From assembly GCA_046728935.1 (NCBI GenBank), contig JBKPFS010000154.1:1-48301 (forward strand): DNA of 48,301 nucleotides, written 5' to 3'. The notes under the pieces were generated by a model that saw nothing but the letters and a program-made list of their open reading frames with translations, did no database searches and was not told the DNA's origin. A program made the translations under genes and the position numbers. Source of the DNA: DATAFO01 sp046728935. GTDB taxonomy: Bacteria; Actinomycetota; Thermoleophilia; Solirubrobacterales; 70-9. Within the stretch, counting starts at the first letter, position 1. Every line of letters begins with the position of its first letter. Positions 33,345-41,029 of this stretch are shown here, piece by piece.

Positions 33345-33611
33345 ATGCCACTGGTACGGAGAGGGCCCGGTCTGATCGGTACGGCGGCCAGGGTGGGCGT
33401 CGCGGCAGGAGTCGCGGGGCGGGTTCAGCACCGTCAGCAGCAGAGATGGGCGGCACAAGAGCAGCCGGCGTACGAGCAGCAGCCGCAGGCGGCGCCCGAG
33501 GCCGAGCCGGACTACACGGCCGAGCTCGAGAGGCTCGCGAAGCTACGCGACGAGGGCGTGATCACCGCCGAGGACTTCGAGGCGAAGAAGAAGCAGCTGC
33601 TCGGGATCTGA
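33345..33611 (+). CDS. SHOCT domain protein
   Basis: 88 residues. A short hydrophobic N-terminus (GLIGTAARVGVAAGVAG), a Gln/Pro/Ala-rich linker, and a C-terminal SHOCT domain (ELERLAKLRDEGVITAEDFE, then KKKQLLGI). SHOCT is a two-helix module found at protein ends, thought to mediate oligomerisation. It follows the DUF6325 gene by 20 bases with AGGAGAG as ribosome-binding site, and the pair forms an operon. Confidence 0.87.
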   Translation: MPLVRRGPGLIGTAARVGVAAGVAGRVQHRQQQRWAAQEQPAYEQQPQAAPEAEPDYTAELERLAKLRDEGVITAEDFEAKKKQLLGI

Positions 33612-33629
33612 CGCAAGTCCCAGCCCTCG

Positions 33630-34247
33630 TCAACCCGCGAGGCTGTTGATCGTGATCAGGATGAAGAAGCCGATCACGATCTCGTTGACGACCCACGAGT
33701 TCGTGTTCATCCAGTCGCGCGCCTTGGGAAGGAACGTGTGGGCCCGGTCGCGGAAGACGAGGAGCAGCAGGGACGGGAGCGCGAGGAAGAGCAGGGTGAG
33801 GGCGATGAAGGGGAGGGCGTGCGTCCACGGGTCGCCGTGGCTCGATAGGTAGGCGCCTACCGCGACCGAGGTCAGGATGTCGGTCGGGAACACCCCGAGC
33901 AGCAGGAAACCGAGCGTAAAGGAGAACTTCGGGGTGGCGGCCTGTAGCTTGCCCATCCACTTCGGCGGTTCTGACTCCTCCCGCTTCAGGTACACCTGCA
34001 CCGCCGCGGCAGCCAGCAGTAGCAGGACGATCACATAGAGCGCGTCGTTCGAGGCTCCCGCGTCGCTGGCGCCGTTGCCGAGGAGGTAGGCGAGGGTGAC
34101 GAAGATCGTGATCGAGAGAGCGGCCCCGATAACGTAGGCGGCGGAGTTCCGTTGCCAGTTCTCGCTCGTGGCGAGGAAGATCGCGCTCAGGATCTGCGGC
34201 CCGGCGATCATCACGAACGCCATGGGGAGGATGGTCAGGAAGTTCAT
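33630..34247 (-). CDS. GAP-family (Sap/LysE-like) membrane protein
   Basis: 205 residues with six hydrophobic helices (FLTILPMAFVMIAGPQILSA, VLLLLAAAAVQVYL, FSFTLGFLLLGVFPTDILTS, FIALTLLFLALPSLLLLVF and others). The pattern fits the GAP family, relatives of the mycobacterial sulfolipid-addressing protein Sap and of LysE exporters; these are thought to move lipids or small molecules. It is last in a minus-strand unit after the holin-like/phosphatase gene, 13 bases downstream. Confidence 0.8.
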   Translation of the reverse strand: MNFLTILPMAFVMIAGPQILSAIFLATSENWQRNSAAYVIGAALSITIFVTLAYLLGNGASDAGASNDALYVIVLLLLAAAAVQVYLKREESEPPKWMGKLQAATPKFSFTLGFLLLGVFPTDILTSVAVGAYLSSHGDPWTHALPFIALTLLFLALPSLLLLVFRDRAHTFLPKARDWMNTNSWVVNEIVIGFFILITINSLAG

Positions 34248-34260
34248 TGCACGCTCGGCT

Positions 34261-36372
34261 TCATTCTGTGGCGACAGAACCTATCTGCTCCGGCAGCCCG
34301 TCCCGAAACGCGTGGTGCCCGAGGTCGGCGAGCCAGCCGCGCATGTGCCGGTGCATCGCCTCGGCCCCGACCATCGGGTCGTTGGGCACACGCCAGTCGT
34401 GCGGCACGAGCACAAACGGGTACGCCTGCTCCCCACCCATCCCGCCGTGCGATCCAACCAGCTCCTCGAAGGCCGCGACCTCGTCCGTGTCGGCCCAGTA
34501 CGTGCTGTTGAGGACGATGTCCGGGCAGTGGGCGAACCCGTCGGTCCGCGCCACGTGGGCCGCCGCGTTTGGCCCGAACGGCGCCAGCGGGTCCTCCCCC
34601 TCGACGCGGTCGGTGTCGAGGTAGCGGGCGCCCCTGCCGCCGAGCACGATCGGCCCACGCTCGGAGCGAACGAGCAGGAAGCCGATTCCGGGGTGGTCCC
34701 GAAGGGTCGCGATCAGACGCGGGTGGAGGGCGTCGATGCGCTCGAGGGTCACTCGACCCGGCTCGCGGGGGAAGGAGATCAGGCCCAGATTGCCGGAGGC
34801 CATCACAGAGAGCTCGGGTGGCTGGTCGTCCCCGTCGTCGGCATGCTTGGGTTTCTCGGCGTCGTCGAGGCGGACCTCTCCGTCGACGCTCCGGCCCCGG
34901 GTGGTGGCGCGGATGCCCCGCGCGGCGAGGTTGTCGGCCTGCGCCGCCTCCGTCAGCGAAGCGGCGAGATAGGAGGCCGACTCATCGCTGTGCGCGTCCT
35001 CAGCCTGGACCTCGCTGGCCTCGCAGGCCCCCTCGACTAGGTCCGCCAGGGAAGTCCCGTAGCGGTCGAGGAACGTCGCCCCCTGCGACTGGCCGTGGTC
35101 GGCGAGCACAACTAGCCGGTACTCCCGCTCGGCCTCATCGGCCGCCGCCGCGATCCGGGCGATCTGCCGGTCGAGCCGCCGCAGCACCGCCAGGGTGTCC
35201 GCCCGTTCGACGCCCGAGTGATGGGCGACCTCGTCATAGGCGAGGAAGGTCGAGTAGCCCACGGGCCGTCCGGCGTACAGATCGCCGATCACCGCCGAGA
35301 CCTGGAGGTCGCGCTGGACCACCGTTGCCCAGGCCCGCACGAAGGCGTAGCTGAAACTGCGCTTGATGCGCGGCCGGACGTCGCGCCGGCGCTGCTGGGC
35401 GGCGAAGAAGAGCTCCTGGGCAACGTCCGCGATCACCAGCATCAGCGTGCGGGTGGCGTTGTATGGATTTGCAAAGTAGGAGAAGTAGTCCTGTCCGATC
35501 CGCCCGGGCCGACTGCGGTCGAGAACGGTGCTCATGGTCAGTAAGGTGTGGGGCGCGTCGCCGGAGAGGATGTTCGCGCGGCTGGCACCATCGGAGTGGA
35601 GCAGTCCGCGTCCGTTCGAGTGGCGGCGCTCGATCTCGGCGGCGTCGCGGGGGTGATTGGTGACGATCGCCGCGCCACGATCTTTCTCCCACCATCGAAA
35701 CGCGGGCATGTCCTGGTTGTCCCCATGGAGCAGGCCCGCCTGACACGCCCCGGTCTGCGACGACCAGTCTGTCTCCCAACGAATCAGTCGATGGGAGCCG
35801 TCGCGCAGCCAACGGGCCAAGGTTGGGAGGTGGCCGTCGCGAAGCGCGCGCTGCACGACCGCGTGTGCGAGGCCGTCGATCTCGAGGAAGTAGACGCCGG
35901 GAACCCCGGAGCCGATGTCGGCGGCCGCCTGGCGGCGAGCCTGGCGCTTGAGGACGTTGCGGTAGTAGAAGTCGTCGTCGTCGATCGCCAACAGCGACGT
36001 TACGAGCGTGTTGACCACGGTGATCCCAATCGCGACGCCGATCCCGGTGCCGAGGTCCTCCACGTGCATGCTCGGCTCGATCACCGAGACCAGCCACACG
36101 ACCGCGCCGTTGAGCGCCAGCACCCCGAGCCCGAGCGTGAGCACGGTGAACGGCAGCGCTACGCGGATCACCAGCGGCCAGACGAGGGCGTTGATCAACC
36201 CGATCAGCGCCGCGGCAAACAGAGCCGTGCCGTCGCCCTCGATCGCGAATCCCGGCAGGATCGCGCTGAGAAGATGGAGCGCGGCCGCGGTGAGTATCCA
36301 GACGACGACCGCGCGCATGACGGCGTGGCGCGCCCCGAACCGCCTCTTCCCGTCGCCGGTCTCGGAACCCAT
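34261..36372 (-). CDS. Holin-like (PF04020) membrane domain fused to alkaline-phosphatase-superfamily domain
   Basis: 703 residues. The first ~130 residues are a four-helix membrane unit of the phage-holin-4/YvlD type (AVVVWILTAAALHLLSAILP, AALIGLINALVWPLVI, LGLGVLALNGAVVWLVS). From residue ~155 the sequence is a phosphodiesterase/alkaline-phosphatase-like fold: VYFLEIDGLAHAVVQRAL with metal-binding Asp, TDWSSQTGACQAGLLHG as the nucleophile region, and LVVLADHGQSQG with Asp/His ligands. Topology places the hydrolase after four helices. Substrate unknown; a phospholipid or teichoic-type headgroup is possible. Confidence 0.85.
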   Translation of the reverse strand: MGSETGDGKRRFGARHAVMRAVVVWILTAAALHLLSAILPGFAIEGDGTALFAAALIGLINALVWPLVIRVALPFTVLTLGLGVLALNGAVVWLVSVIEPSMHVEDLGTGIGVAIGITVVNTLVTSLLAIDDDDFYYRNVLKRQARRQAAADIGSGVPGVYFLEIDGLAHAVVQRALRDGHLPTLARWLRDGSHRLIRWETDWSSQTGACQAGLLHGDNQDMPAFRWWEKDRGAAIVTNHPRDAAEIERRHSNGRGLLHSDGASRANILSGDAPHTLLTMSTVLDRSRPGRIGQDYFSYFANPYNATRTLMLVIADVAQELFFAAQQRRRDVRPRIKRSFSYAFVRAWATVVQRDLQVSAVIGDLYAGRPVGYSTFLAYDEVAHHSGVERADTLAVLRRLDRQIARIAAAADEAEREYRLVVLADHGQSQGATFLDRYGTSLADLVEGACEASEVQAEDAHSDESASYLAASLTEAAQADNLAARGIRATTRGRSVDGEVRLDDAEKPKHADDGDDQPPELSVMASGNLGLISFPREPGRVTLERIDALHPRLIATLRDHPGIGFLLVRSERGPIVLGGRGARYLDTDRVEGEDPLAPFGPNAAAHVARTDGFAHCPDIVLNSTYWADTDEVAAFEELVGSHGGMGGEQAYPFVLVPHDWRVPNDPMVGAEAMHRHMRGWLADLGHHAFRDGLPEQIGSVATE

Positions 36373-36392
36373 GCCGGCGATGCTCTACCGCC

Positions 36393-36488
36393 TCAGGAGC
36401 CCAGTACCTTGGCCTTCTGGGCGGCGAACTCTTCGTCCGTCAGCACGCCCTTGTCGCGCAGCTCGCCCAGTTCCTCCTCCATGTTCAC
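36393..36488 (-). CDS. Minimal SHOCT protein
   Basis: 31 residues from a GTG at 36488, with AAAGGAG five bases upstream (an ATG at 36482 is the alternative). The whole protein is one SHOCT module: EEELGELRDKGVLTDEEFAA then QKAKVLGS. It is separated by 20 bases from the holin-like/phosphatase gene and heads that operon. A copy of the 21-bp palindrome lies 62 bases upstream. It is too short for most gene finders. Confidence 0.75.
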   Translation of the reverse strand: MNMEEELGELRDKGVLTDEEFAAQKAKVLGS

Positions 36489-36549
36489 TGTCGCTCCTTT
36501 CCCCGGGACCAATTGCCAGCTCGAGGCTAGTTTCGCGCCTTCGCCGAGA

Positions 36550-36570
36550 CATCACCCTGTTCGCATGATG
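36550..36570. promoter_or_regulatory. 21-bp palindrome, copy 1 (degenerate)
   Basis: CATCACCC, five bases TGTTC, then GCATGATG. It has the same 8-5-8 layout as the copies at 38108, 39942 and 43297, with a weaker right arm. It lies upstream of the SHOCT, holin-like/phosphatase and GAP operon. Confidence 0.5.
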
Positions 36571-36597
36571 TTCGGGGCGGTGGATCGCGCGGGCGCC

Positions 36598-38067
36598 CTA
36601 ACCGTCGGGCTCCTTCTCGGCAATCACGCGTCCGTCCTCCACAGCTGCCACCAGCGCCGCGTAATCGAGCTCGTTCTGGTCCGCGTAGGCGCCGGCGAAG
36701 TCGGCTATCGCGCGGTCGAGCTTGTCGCTATTGCCGATATACGCGGCGATCCCGATCCGGTCCCCGGAGCGGGCGTGCGCCCGAGCCAGGATCGACCCGC
36801 ACACCTCGGCATAGATCGTGAGCACTCGCGGTGACATCGCCTCGACCACCGCGGAGCCCTTCTGGTCCCAGAGCTGCCTGACGTAGAAGTCGCGCTGCTG
36901 GCCATCCGGGCCCTCGGCGCTCAGCCATCCCAGCAGGATCCCGCTCGTGGCCTGGGTCAAGCGCTGCCCTTCCACCACCCGCTGGCCCTGGTGCGCGAAC
37001 TCGGTTGGCGCGGTGAACGGCTCCAGCACGGACGCTTGGGCCTCCTTGATTTGTAGGAACAGCGGGTCCTCCTCGTCGCGGCCGACGAACAGCGCGACCC
37101 AGGCGCGCGTCCCGACGCTGCCCACGCCGACGACCTTGCGCGCCACGTGCACGTAGCGATAGCCGTCGAACAGGTGCCTGCGCTCGCGCGGGAGGGTCCC
37201 CCGATACTGCTCGACTAGGGCCTTGATGCTCGCGTCGGCCCGCTCTAGCAGCTCGCCCGAGAACAGCTCCTCGAGCGGAACTAATACAGGCGGGTCACTC
37301 GCGATTCGCAGCTCCCCGTCTACCCGGTGGGTCAGCTTGGAGAAGGCGCGCAGGCGGTCCTTGCGTCGGGCCTTGGCCACCGTGTGGTCGAACCTCTGCA
37401 ATTCCTTCGTGCTCACGTCGGATTCGTAGGTTTCACGGAGCTGCGACGCGTCCACCCGCTCGTACCAGACCTCGAGGTTGCCGAGCGCCGCCAGCCGATG
37501 CATCGCCTCCCGGTAGGCCCGGGTCGCGACAAGCACGACGGCTCGGCGCTCGGCATCGTCGAAGCCGCGGTCCCGACCGGCGATCTCGAGGCTGGCGGCG
37601 AGACGCTTGAGGTCCCACTCCCACGGTCCCGGGAGCGTCTCGTCGAAGTCGTTGATGTCCACCACCAGGTCGCGGTCCGGCGAGGCGTAGGCGCCGAAGT
37701 TCGAGAGGTGGGCGTCCCCGCAGGCCTGCACCCAGAGCCCGGAGCTCGGCGTTGCAGCCAAGTCTGCGGCCATGATCGCCGCCGCGCCGCGATAGAAGGT
37801 GAACGGCGAGGCGAGCATGCGCCCGTAACGAAGCGGGACCAGCTCGGGCACGCGGTCCGCCGCCTGCTGTTCGAGCACCTGGACCGGCTCGGGGCGGTCG
37901 GCCGCAGGTTCCCAGACTCCGTGGCTTGAGCGCGGAGCCCGCTCGCGCGCCGCCTTGCCTGTTGCCGCGCGCTCCGCAGGCGTGGCGTCGGCGGCGGGAC
38001 GAGCCGCGAGCTCTTCGGCGACGGCTGCCATCGCTCGCAACCTACGTCGGGATCCGGGACGCCACAT
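36598..38067 (-). CDS. DUF2252 family protein (kinase-like fold)
   Basis: 489 residues from the ATG at 38067; an ATG at 38031 gives a start closer to the conserved region. Conserved DUF2252 segments: RYGRMLASPFTFYRGAAAIM, GDAHLSNFGAY, DINDFDETLPGPWEWDLKRL, VGVGSVGTRAWVALF and ARAHARSGD. HLSNFG and DFD resemble the catalytic loop and metal site of aminoglycoside-phosphotransferase-like kinases, but no substrate is known. It is divergent from sulP with a shared region holding the 21-bp palindrome. Confidence 0.88.
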   Translation of the reverse strand: MWRPGSRRRLRAMAAVAEELAARPAADATPAERAATGKAARERAPRSSHGVWEPAADRPEPVQVLEQQAADRVPELVPLRYGRMLASPFTFYRGAAAIMAADLAATPSSGLWVQACGDAHLSNFGAYASPDRDLVVDINDFDETLPGPWEWDLKRLAASLEIAGRDRGFDDAERRAVVLVATRAYREAMHRLAALGNLEVWYERVDASQLRETYESDVSTKELQRFDHTVAKARRKDRLRAFSKLTHRVDGELRIASDPPVLVPLEELFSGELLERADASIKALVEQYRGTLPRERRHLFDGYRYVHVARKVVGVGSVGTRAWVALFVGRDEEDPLFLQIKEAQASVLEPFTAPTEFAHQGQRVVEGQRLTQATSGILLGWLSAEGPDGQQRDFYVRQLWDQKGSAVVEAMSPRVLTIYAEVCGSILARAHARSGDRIGIAAYIGNSDKLDRAIADFAGAYADQNELDYAALVAAVEDGRVIAEKEPDG

Positions 38068-38107
38068 CGTCCCAATCGGGTGATTCCGCGTCGAGCCGGA
38101 GCGTTCG

Positions 38108-38128
38108 ATTCACCCGTTCCGGGGGATG
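38108..38128. promoter_or_regulatory. 21-bp palindrome, copy 2
   Basis: ATTCACCC, five bases GTTCC, then GGGGGATG. It lies 32 bases before the sulP ATG and 40 bases before the divergent DUF2252 start. A further half-site GGGTGATT is at 38078-38085. Confidence 0.6.
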
Positions 38129-38160
38129 CGCACCGACCGTCGCTGCGGTTGACTCGTCGG

Positions 38161-39855
38161 ATGCTGCGCCGGTACCTGCCGATTCTCGGCTGGCTTCCCG
38201 GCTACCGCCGTGCATGGATCAAGGACGACGCCGTCGCGGCGCTGTCGGTCTGGGCACTGCTCGTCCCCCAGGGACTCGCCTACGCGACAATCGCCGGCGT
38301 CCCCGTGCAGTACGGGCTCTACACCGCGTTCGCGGCATTGATCGCGTACGCGATCTTCGGCACCGCGCGTCAGGTGGTGCAAGGCCCGAGCGCGACGGTT
38401 GCGGCCGTCTCGACGGCCGTGATCACCCCTCTGGTTGGGGCCTCGGCCGTGGGCAGCGATAAGGCTGCCGAATGGGCCGCGGCGCTGGCGCTCGCCGCCG
38501 CCGCGCTGTACCTCGGGCTCGGCGTGGTGCGCATGGGTTGGGTGTCGAACTTCCTCTCAAAGGCCGTGCTCGCCGGGTTCATCCTCGGCTTTGCGATCGG
38601 GATCGTGATCGACCAGACCCCGAAGCTGCTGGGCGTGGACGTGGACGGAGACACCTACATCGAGGACCTGGTCGATCTGGCCGGAAAGCTCGGAGACACG
38701 AGCCTGGCCACGCTCCTAATGGGCGCCGCCTCTCTGGGCCTGTTGCTGGCGATGCGATACCTGCGTCCCAGGTGGCCACGGGCGCTCGTGGTTGTCGCTC
38801 TGGCCACGGCCGCCGCGGCCGTCTTCGACCTCGGCAAGGAAGGCGTGGCCTTGACCGGGAAGGTGCCGACCGGGCTGTTTGACGTCGGTCTCCCCGGGGT
38901 CGGCTGGAGCGAGGCCGGGACGCTTGCTGTCGGGGCACTCTCCGTGATCTTCGTCGGCTATTCCGAGACGCTCGCCGCAGGCCGACTGGTCTCGAGCAAG
39001 CACGGGTATGAGGTCGACCCGGACCAGGAGTTGATCGCGCAGGGCGCTGCATGCGGGGCGGCGGGGTTCGTCGGCGGGTTCGTCAGCGACGGCAGCCTCT
39101 CCAAGAGCTCGGTCGCGGACACCGCCGGGCAGCGCTCGCAGATGGCTTCGCTTATCAACGCCGGGATGGTCTTGCTCACGCTGCTTTTCCTCGCGAGCCT
39201 GTTCGAAGACCTGCCTGCCGCGACCCTGGGGGCGGTGGTGATCGACGCGATGGTGGGCCTGATCTCGTTTGCGGAGATGAAGCGCTACTACAGGGTCAAC
39301 CGTCCCGACTGGGTCTTCTTCATGGGCGCGATGGTGGGGATCCTGTGCTTCGGAATCATCGCGGGGATCGTGATCGGGGTGGTGCTGTCCCTGCTGCTGC
39401 TGATCGCCCGAGCGTCGAGGCCAGGCATCCGGCTCCTGGGCAAGCATCCGGAGTCGGAGGCCTATCTCGACGTCGAGCGGCACGAGGGGCTGATCCGGAC
39501 TCCCGGCGTGATCGTCGTGCGAGTGGACGGGCCGCTGTTCTTCGCCGACGCGAACAGGTTTCGCGAGCGAGTGAGGGAACTCGTGGACGCCGGCGCCCCG
39601 GTGCACGCGGTCGTGATCGACGCCGAAGCCGTCTCCCAGACGGATACCGACGGCGCCGACATCCTGATCGAGCTTGCGGGTGAGCTCGACTCCAGGGGCG
39701 CAGTCCTGGCGTTGGCAAGGGTGCAGTCGTCGATGCTCGACCTCTGGCGTCGGGCGGGAGCCATCGATGCGATTGGACCCGAACGCGTATTCCACACGAC
39801 CGCCGAGGCGGTCGAGGACGTGTCGGAAAAGGGCGGCGACGCGCGCGCCGTGTAG
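38161..39855 (+). CDS. SulP family anion transporter with STAS domain
   Basis: 564 residues from the ATG at 38161. The transport domain (about residues 1-420) has the SulP signature near helix 1 (ALLVPQGLAYATIAGVPVQY, then GLYTAF), GTARQVVQGPSATVA and many hydrophobic helices. The C-terminal STAS domain is PGVIVVRVDGPLFFADANRF, then VVIDAEAVSQTDTDGADILI. Family members carry sulfate, bicarbonate or dicarboxylates; the ion is not evident here. Expression is likely shared with the palindrome-bearing promoter region upstream. Confidence 0.92.
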   Translation: MLRRYLPILGWLPGYRRAWIKDDAVAALSVWALLVPQGLAYATIAGVPVQYGLYTAFAALIAYAIFGTARQVVQGPSATVAAVSTAVITPLVGASAVGSDKAAEWAAALALAAAALYLGLGVVRMGWVSNFLSKAVLAGFILGFAIGIVIDQTPKLLGVDVDGDTYIEDLVDLAGKLGDTSLATLLMGAASLGLLLAMRYLRPRWPRALVVVALATAAAAVFDLGKEGVALTGKVPTGLFDVGLPGVGWSEAGTLAVGALSVIFVGYSETLAAGRLVSSKHGYEVDPDQELIAQGAACGAAGFVGGFVSDGSLSKSSVADTAGQRSQMASLINAGMVLLTLLFLASLFEDLPAATLGAVVIDAMVGLISFAEMKRYYRVNRPDWVFFMGAMVGILCFGIIAGIVIGVVLSLLLLIARASRPGIRLLGKHPESEAYLDVERHEGLIRTPGVIVVRVDGPLFFADANRFRERVRELVDAGAPVHAVVIDAEAVSQTDTDGADILIELAGELDSRGAVLALARVQSSMLDLWRRAGAIDAIGPERVFHTTAEAVEDVSEKGGDARAV

Positions 39856-39941
39856 CTAGCGCCGCCCGCCGCCGGAGTGTTCGTGCAAGAGGCGGTTCAG
39901 GATCTGCTGACCCGGGCTCAGGTTGAGGGCGCTCCGTCGAG

Positions 39942-39962
39942 AATCACCCGATCCGGGTGAGG
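39942..39962. promoter_or_regulatory. 21-bp palindrome, copy 3
   Basis: AATCACCC, five bases GATCC, then GGGTGAGG. The inner part TCACCCG-ATC-CGGGTGA is a perfect dyad. It lies 105 bases before the DUF7144 gene. Confidence 0.6.
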
Positions 39963-40067
39963 ATCGCGCCCCGCGGAAGGACTACGGTCGCTTCGCGCCG
40001 GTGCGAGTCCCTTCTCCGGCGCTCACGGTCGCTACCGGAGCGGCCGAGCTAGAGAAAGGAGTGACGA

Positions 40068-40460
40068 GTGAGAGGTGCGGGTCGAGTCGTGTTCGCGGCA
40101 ACCATGCTGTTGATCGTGGGCTTCCTGAACATCATCTACGGCATCGGCGCTCTAGACGATGCGAACATCTTCGTCAACGACACGAGGTTCATCCTCGACA
40201 ACCTCAACACCCTTGGCTGGGTCCTGATCATCCTTGGGGTGATCCAGCTCACCGGAGGGTTCTCGCTGATGTCCGGCAACCCGTACGGCCGGGTGCTGGG
40301 GATTGTCGGTGGCAGCCTCGGTGCAATCGGAGCGCTGCTGTCGATCGGAAGCGGTAACCCGTGGTGGTCGCTGGCCGTCTTCGGCCTCTGCGTCTACATC
40401 GTCCACGGCATCATCGTGTTCGGTGAGGACGAGCGGACCGAGAGAGCCACGGGGGTTTGA
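40068..40460 (+). CDS. DUF7144 family four-helix membrane protein
   Basis: 130 residues from a GTG with GAAAGGAG seven bases before it. Four hydrophobic helices (VVFAATMLLIVGFLNIIYGI, GWVLIILGVIQLTGGFSLM, VLGIVGGSLGAIGALLSIG, WSLAVFGLCVYIVHGIIVF) match the actinobacterial family now called DUF7144. Function unknown. It follows sulP by 212 bp, in which I see only the 21-bp palindrome. Confidence 0.82.
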   Translation: MRGAGRVVFAATMLLIVGFLNIIYGIGALDDANIFVNDTRFILDNLNTLGWVLIILGVIQLTGGFSLMSGNPYGRVLGIVGGSLGAIGALLSIGSGNPWWSLAVFGLCVYIVHGIIVFGEDERTERATGV

Positions 40461-40518
40461 GTTGACCGTGGCGGGGGCCCGTCTTCCGGCGAGCTCCCGC
40501 CACGTTTCCAGCCAGCGC

Positions 40519-40901
40519 ATGATTCGCGGTCGGCTGAGGCGCCGAGGGTGCGGTGGAGCCCCTGGAGCCCCGGACGACGAGTTCGTCGAGACCGACCCGA
40601 GCGAGCTCGCCGGGATGTTCGCCGCGCCGAGCCTGGCTGCGCGACGTCGGCCTGACCTCGTGGCTGCTGGTCGGCGTGGCCCTGTTTCTCGCGGGCACGC
40701 GTCACGATCGTTGCCGCCTTCAACGGCGTCGTCGTCGCGCTCGGCGCGCTGATCCTTGCCGCGCCGGTCACGGCGGCCGTGGTCAAGATCTCGGCGGATC
40801 TGTCGCGCGCGCGTGCGCATGAGCGTGCGACGGGGGAGCCCCCGTCGCCCGGGGCGGGAACCGTAGCCACAGAGCCAGCCGTCTCGTACCGCCCCCGATA
40901 A
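40519..40901 (+). pseudogene. Remnant of an AI-2E-family-like membrane protein
   Basis: Three pieces in three frames line up as one protein: EFVETDPSELAGMFAAPS (from an ATG at 40519), WLRDVGLTSWLLVGVALFLAG (from 40634), and VTIVAAFNGVVVALGALILA then PVTAAVVKISADLSRARAHE (from 40701, ending at a TAA at 40899-40901). The first two resemble the start and the last the end of AI-2E transporters, which are usually over 350 residues. So the middle is deleted and two frame breaks remain. The family match is from memory and moderate. Confidence 0.5.
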
Positions 40902-41029
40902 CGCCTGCTGACACCTGCGTGAGTCGGGTGCATAGGATGTGCTCATAGCGATAGACCCTTAGCGCGAACGAAGGGTGGAGGGGGGACGGTTAGGAATGCA
41001 GATGCCATGACTGCCGGCTTCCACCGAGA

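Noticed and set aside
39856..39950. Minus-strand segment ending in NRLLHEHSGGGRR
   Set aside because: It looks protein-like but no start codon or ribosome-binding site could be found, and it is very short.
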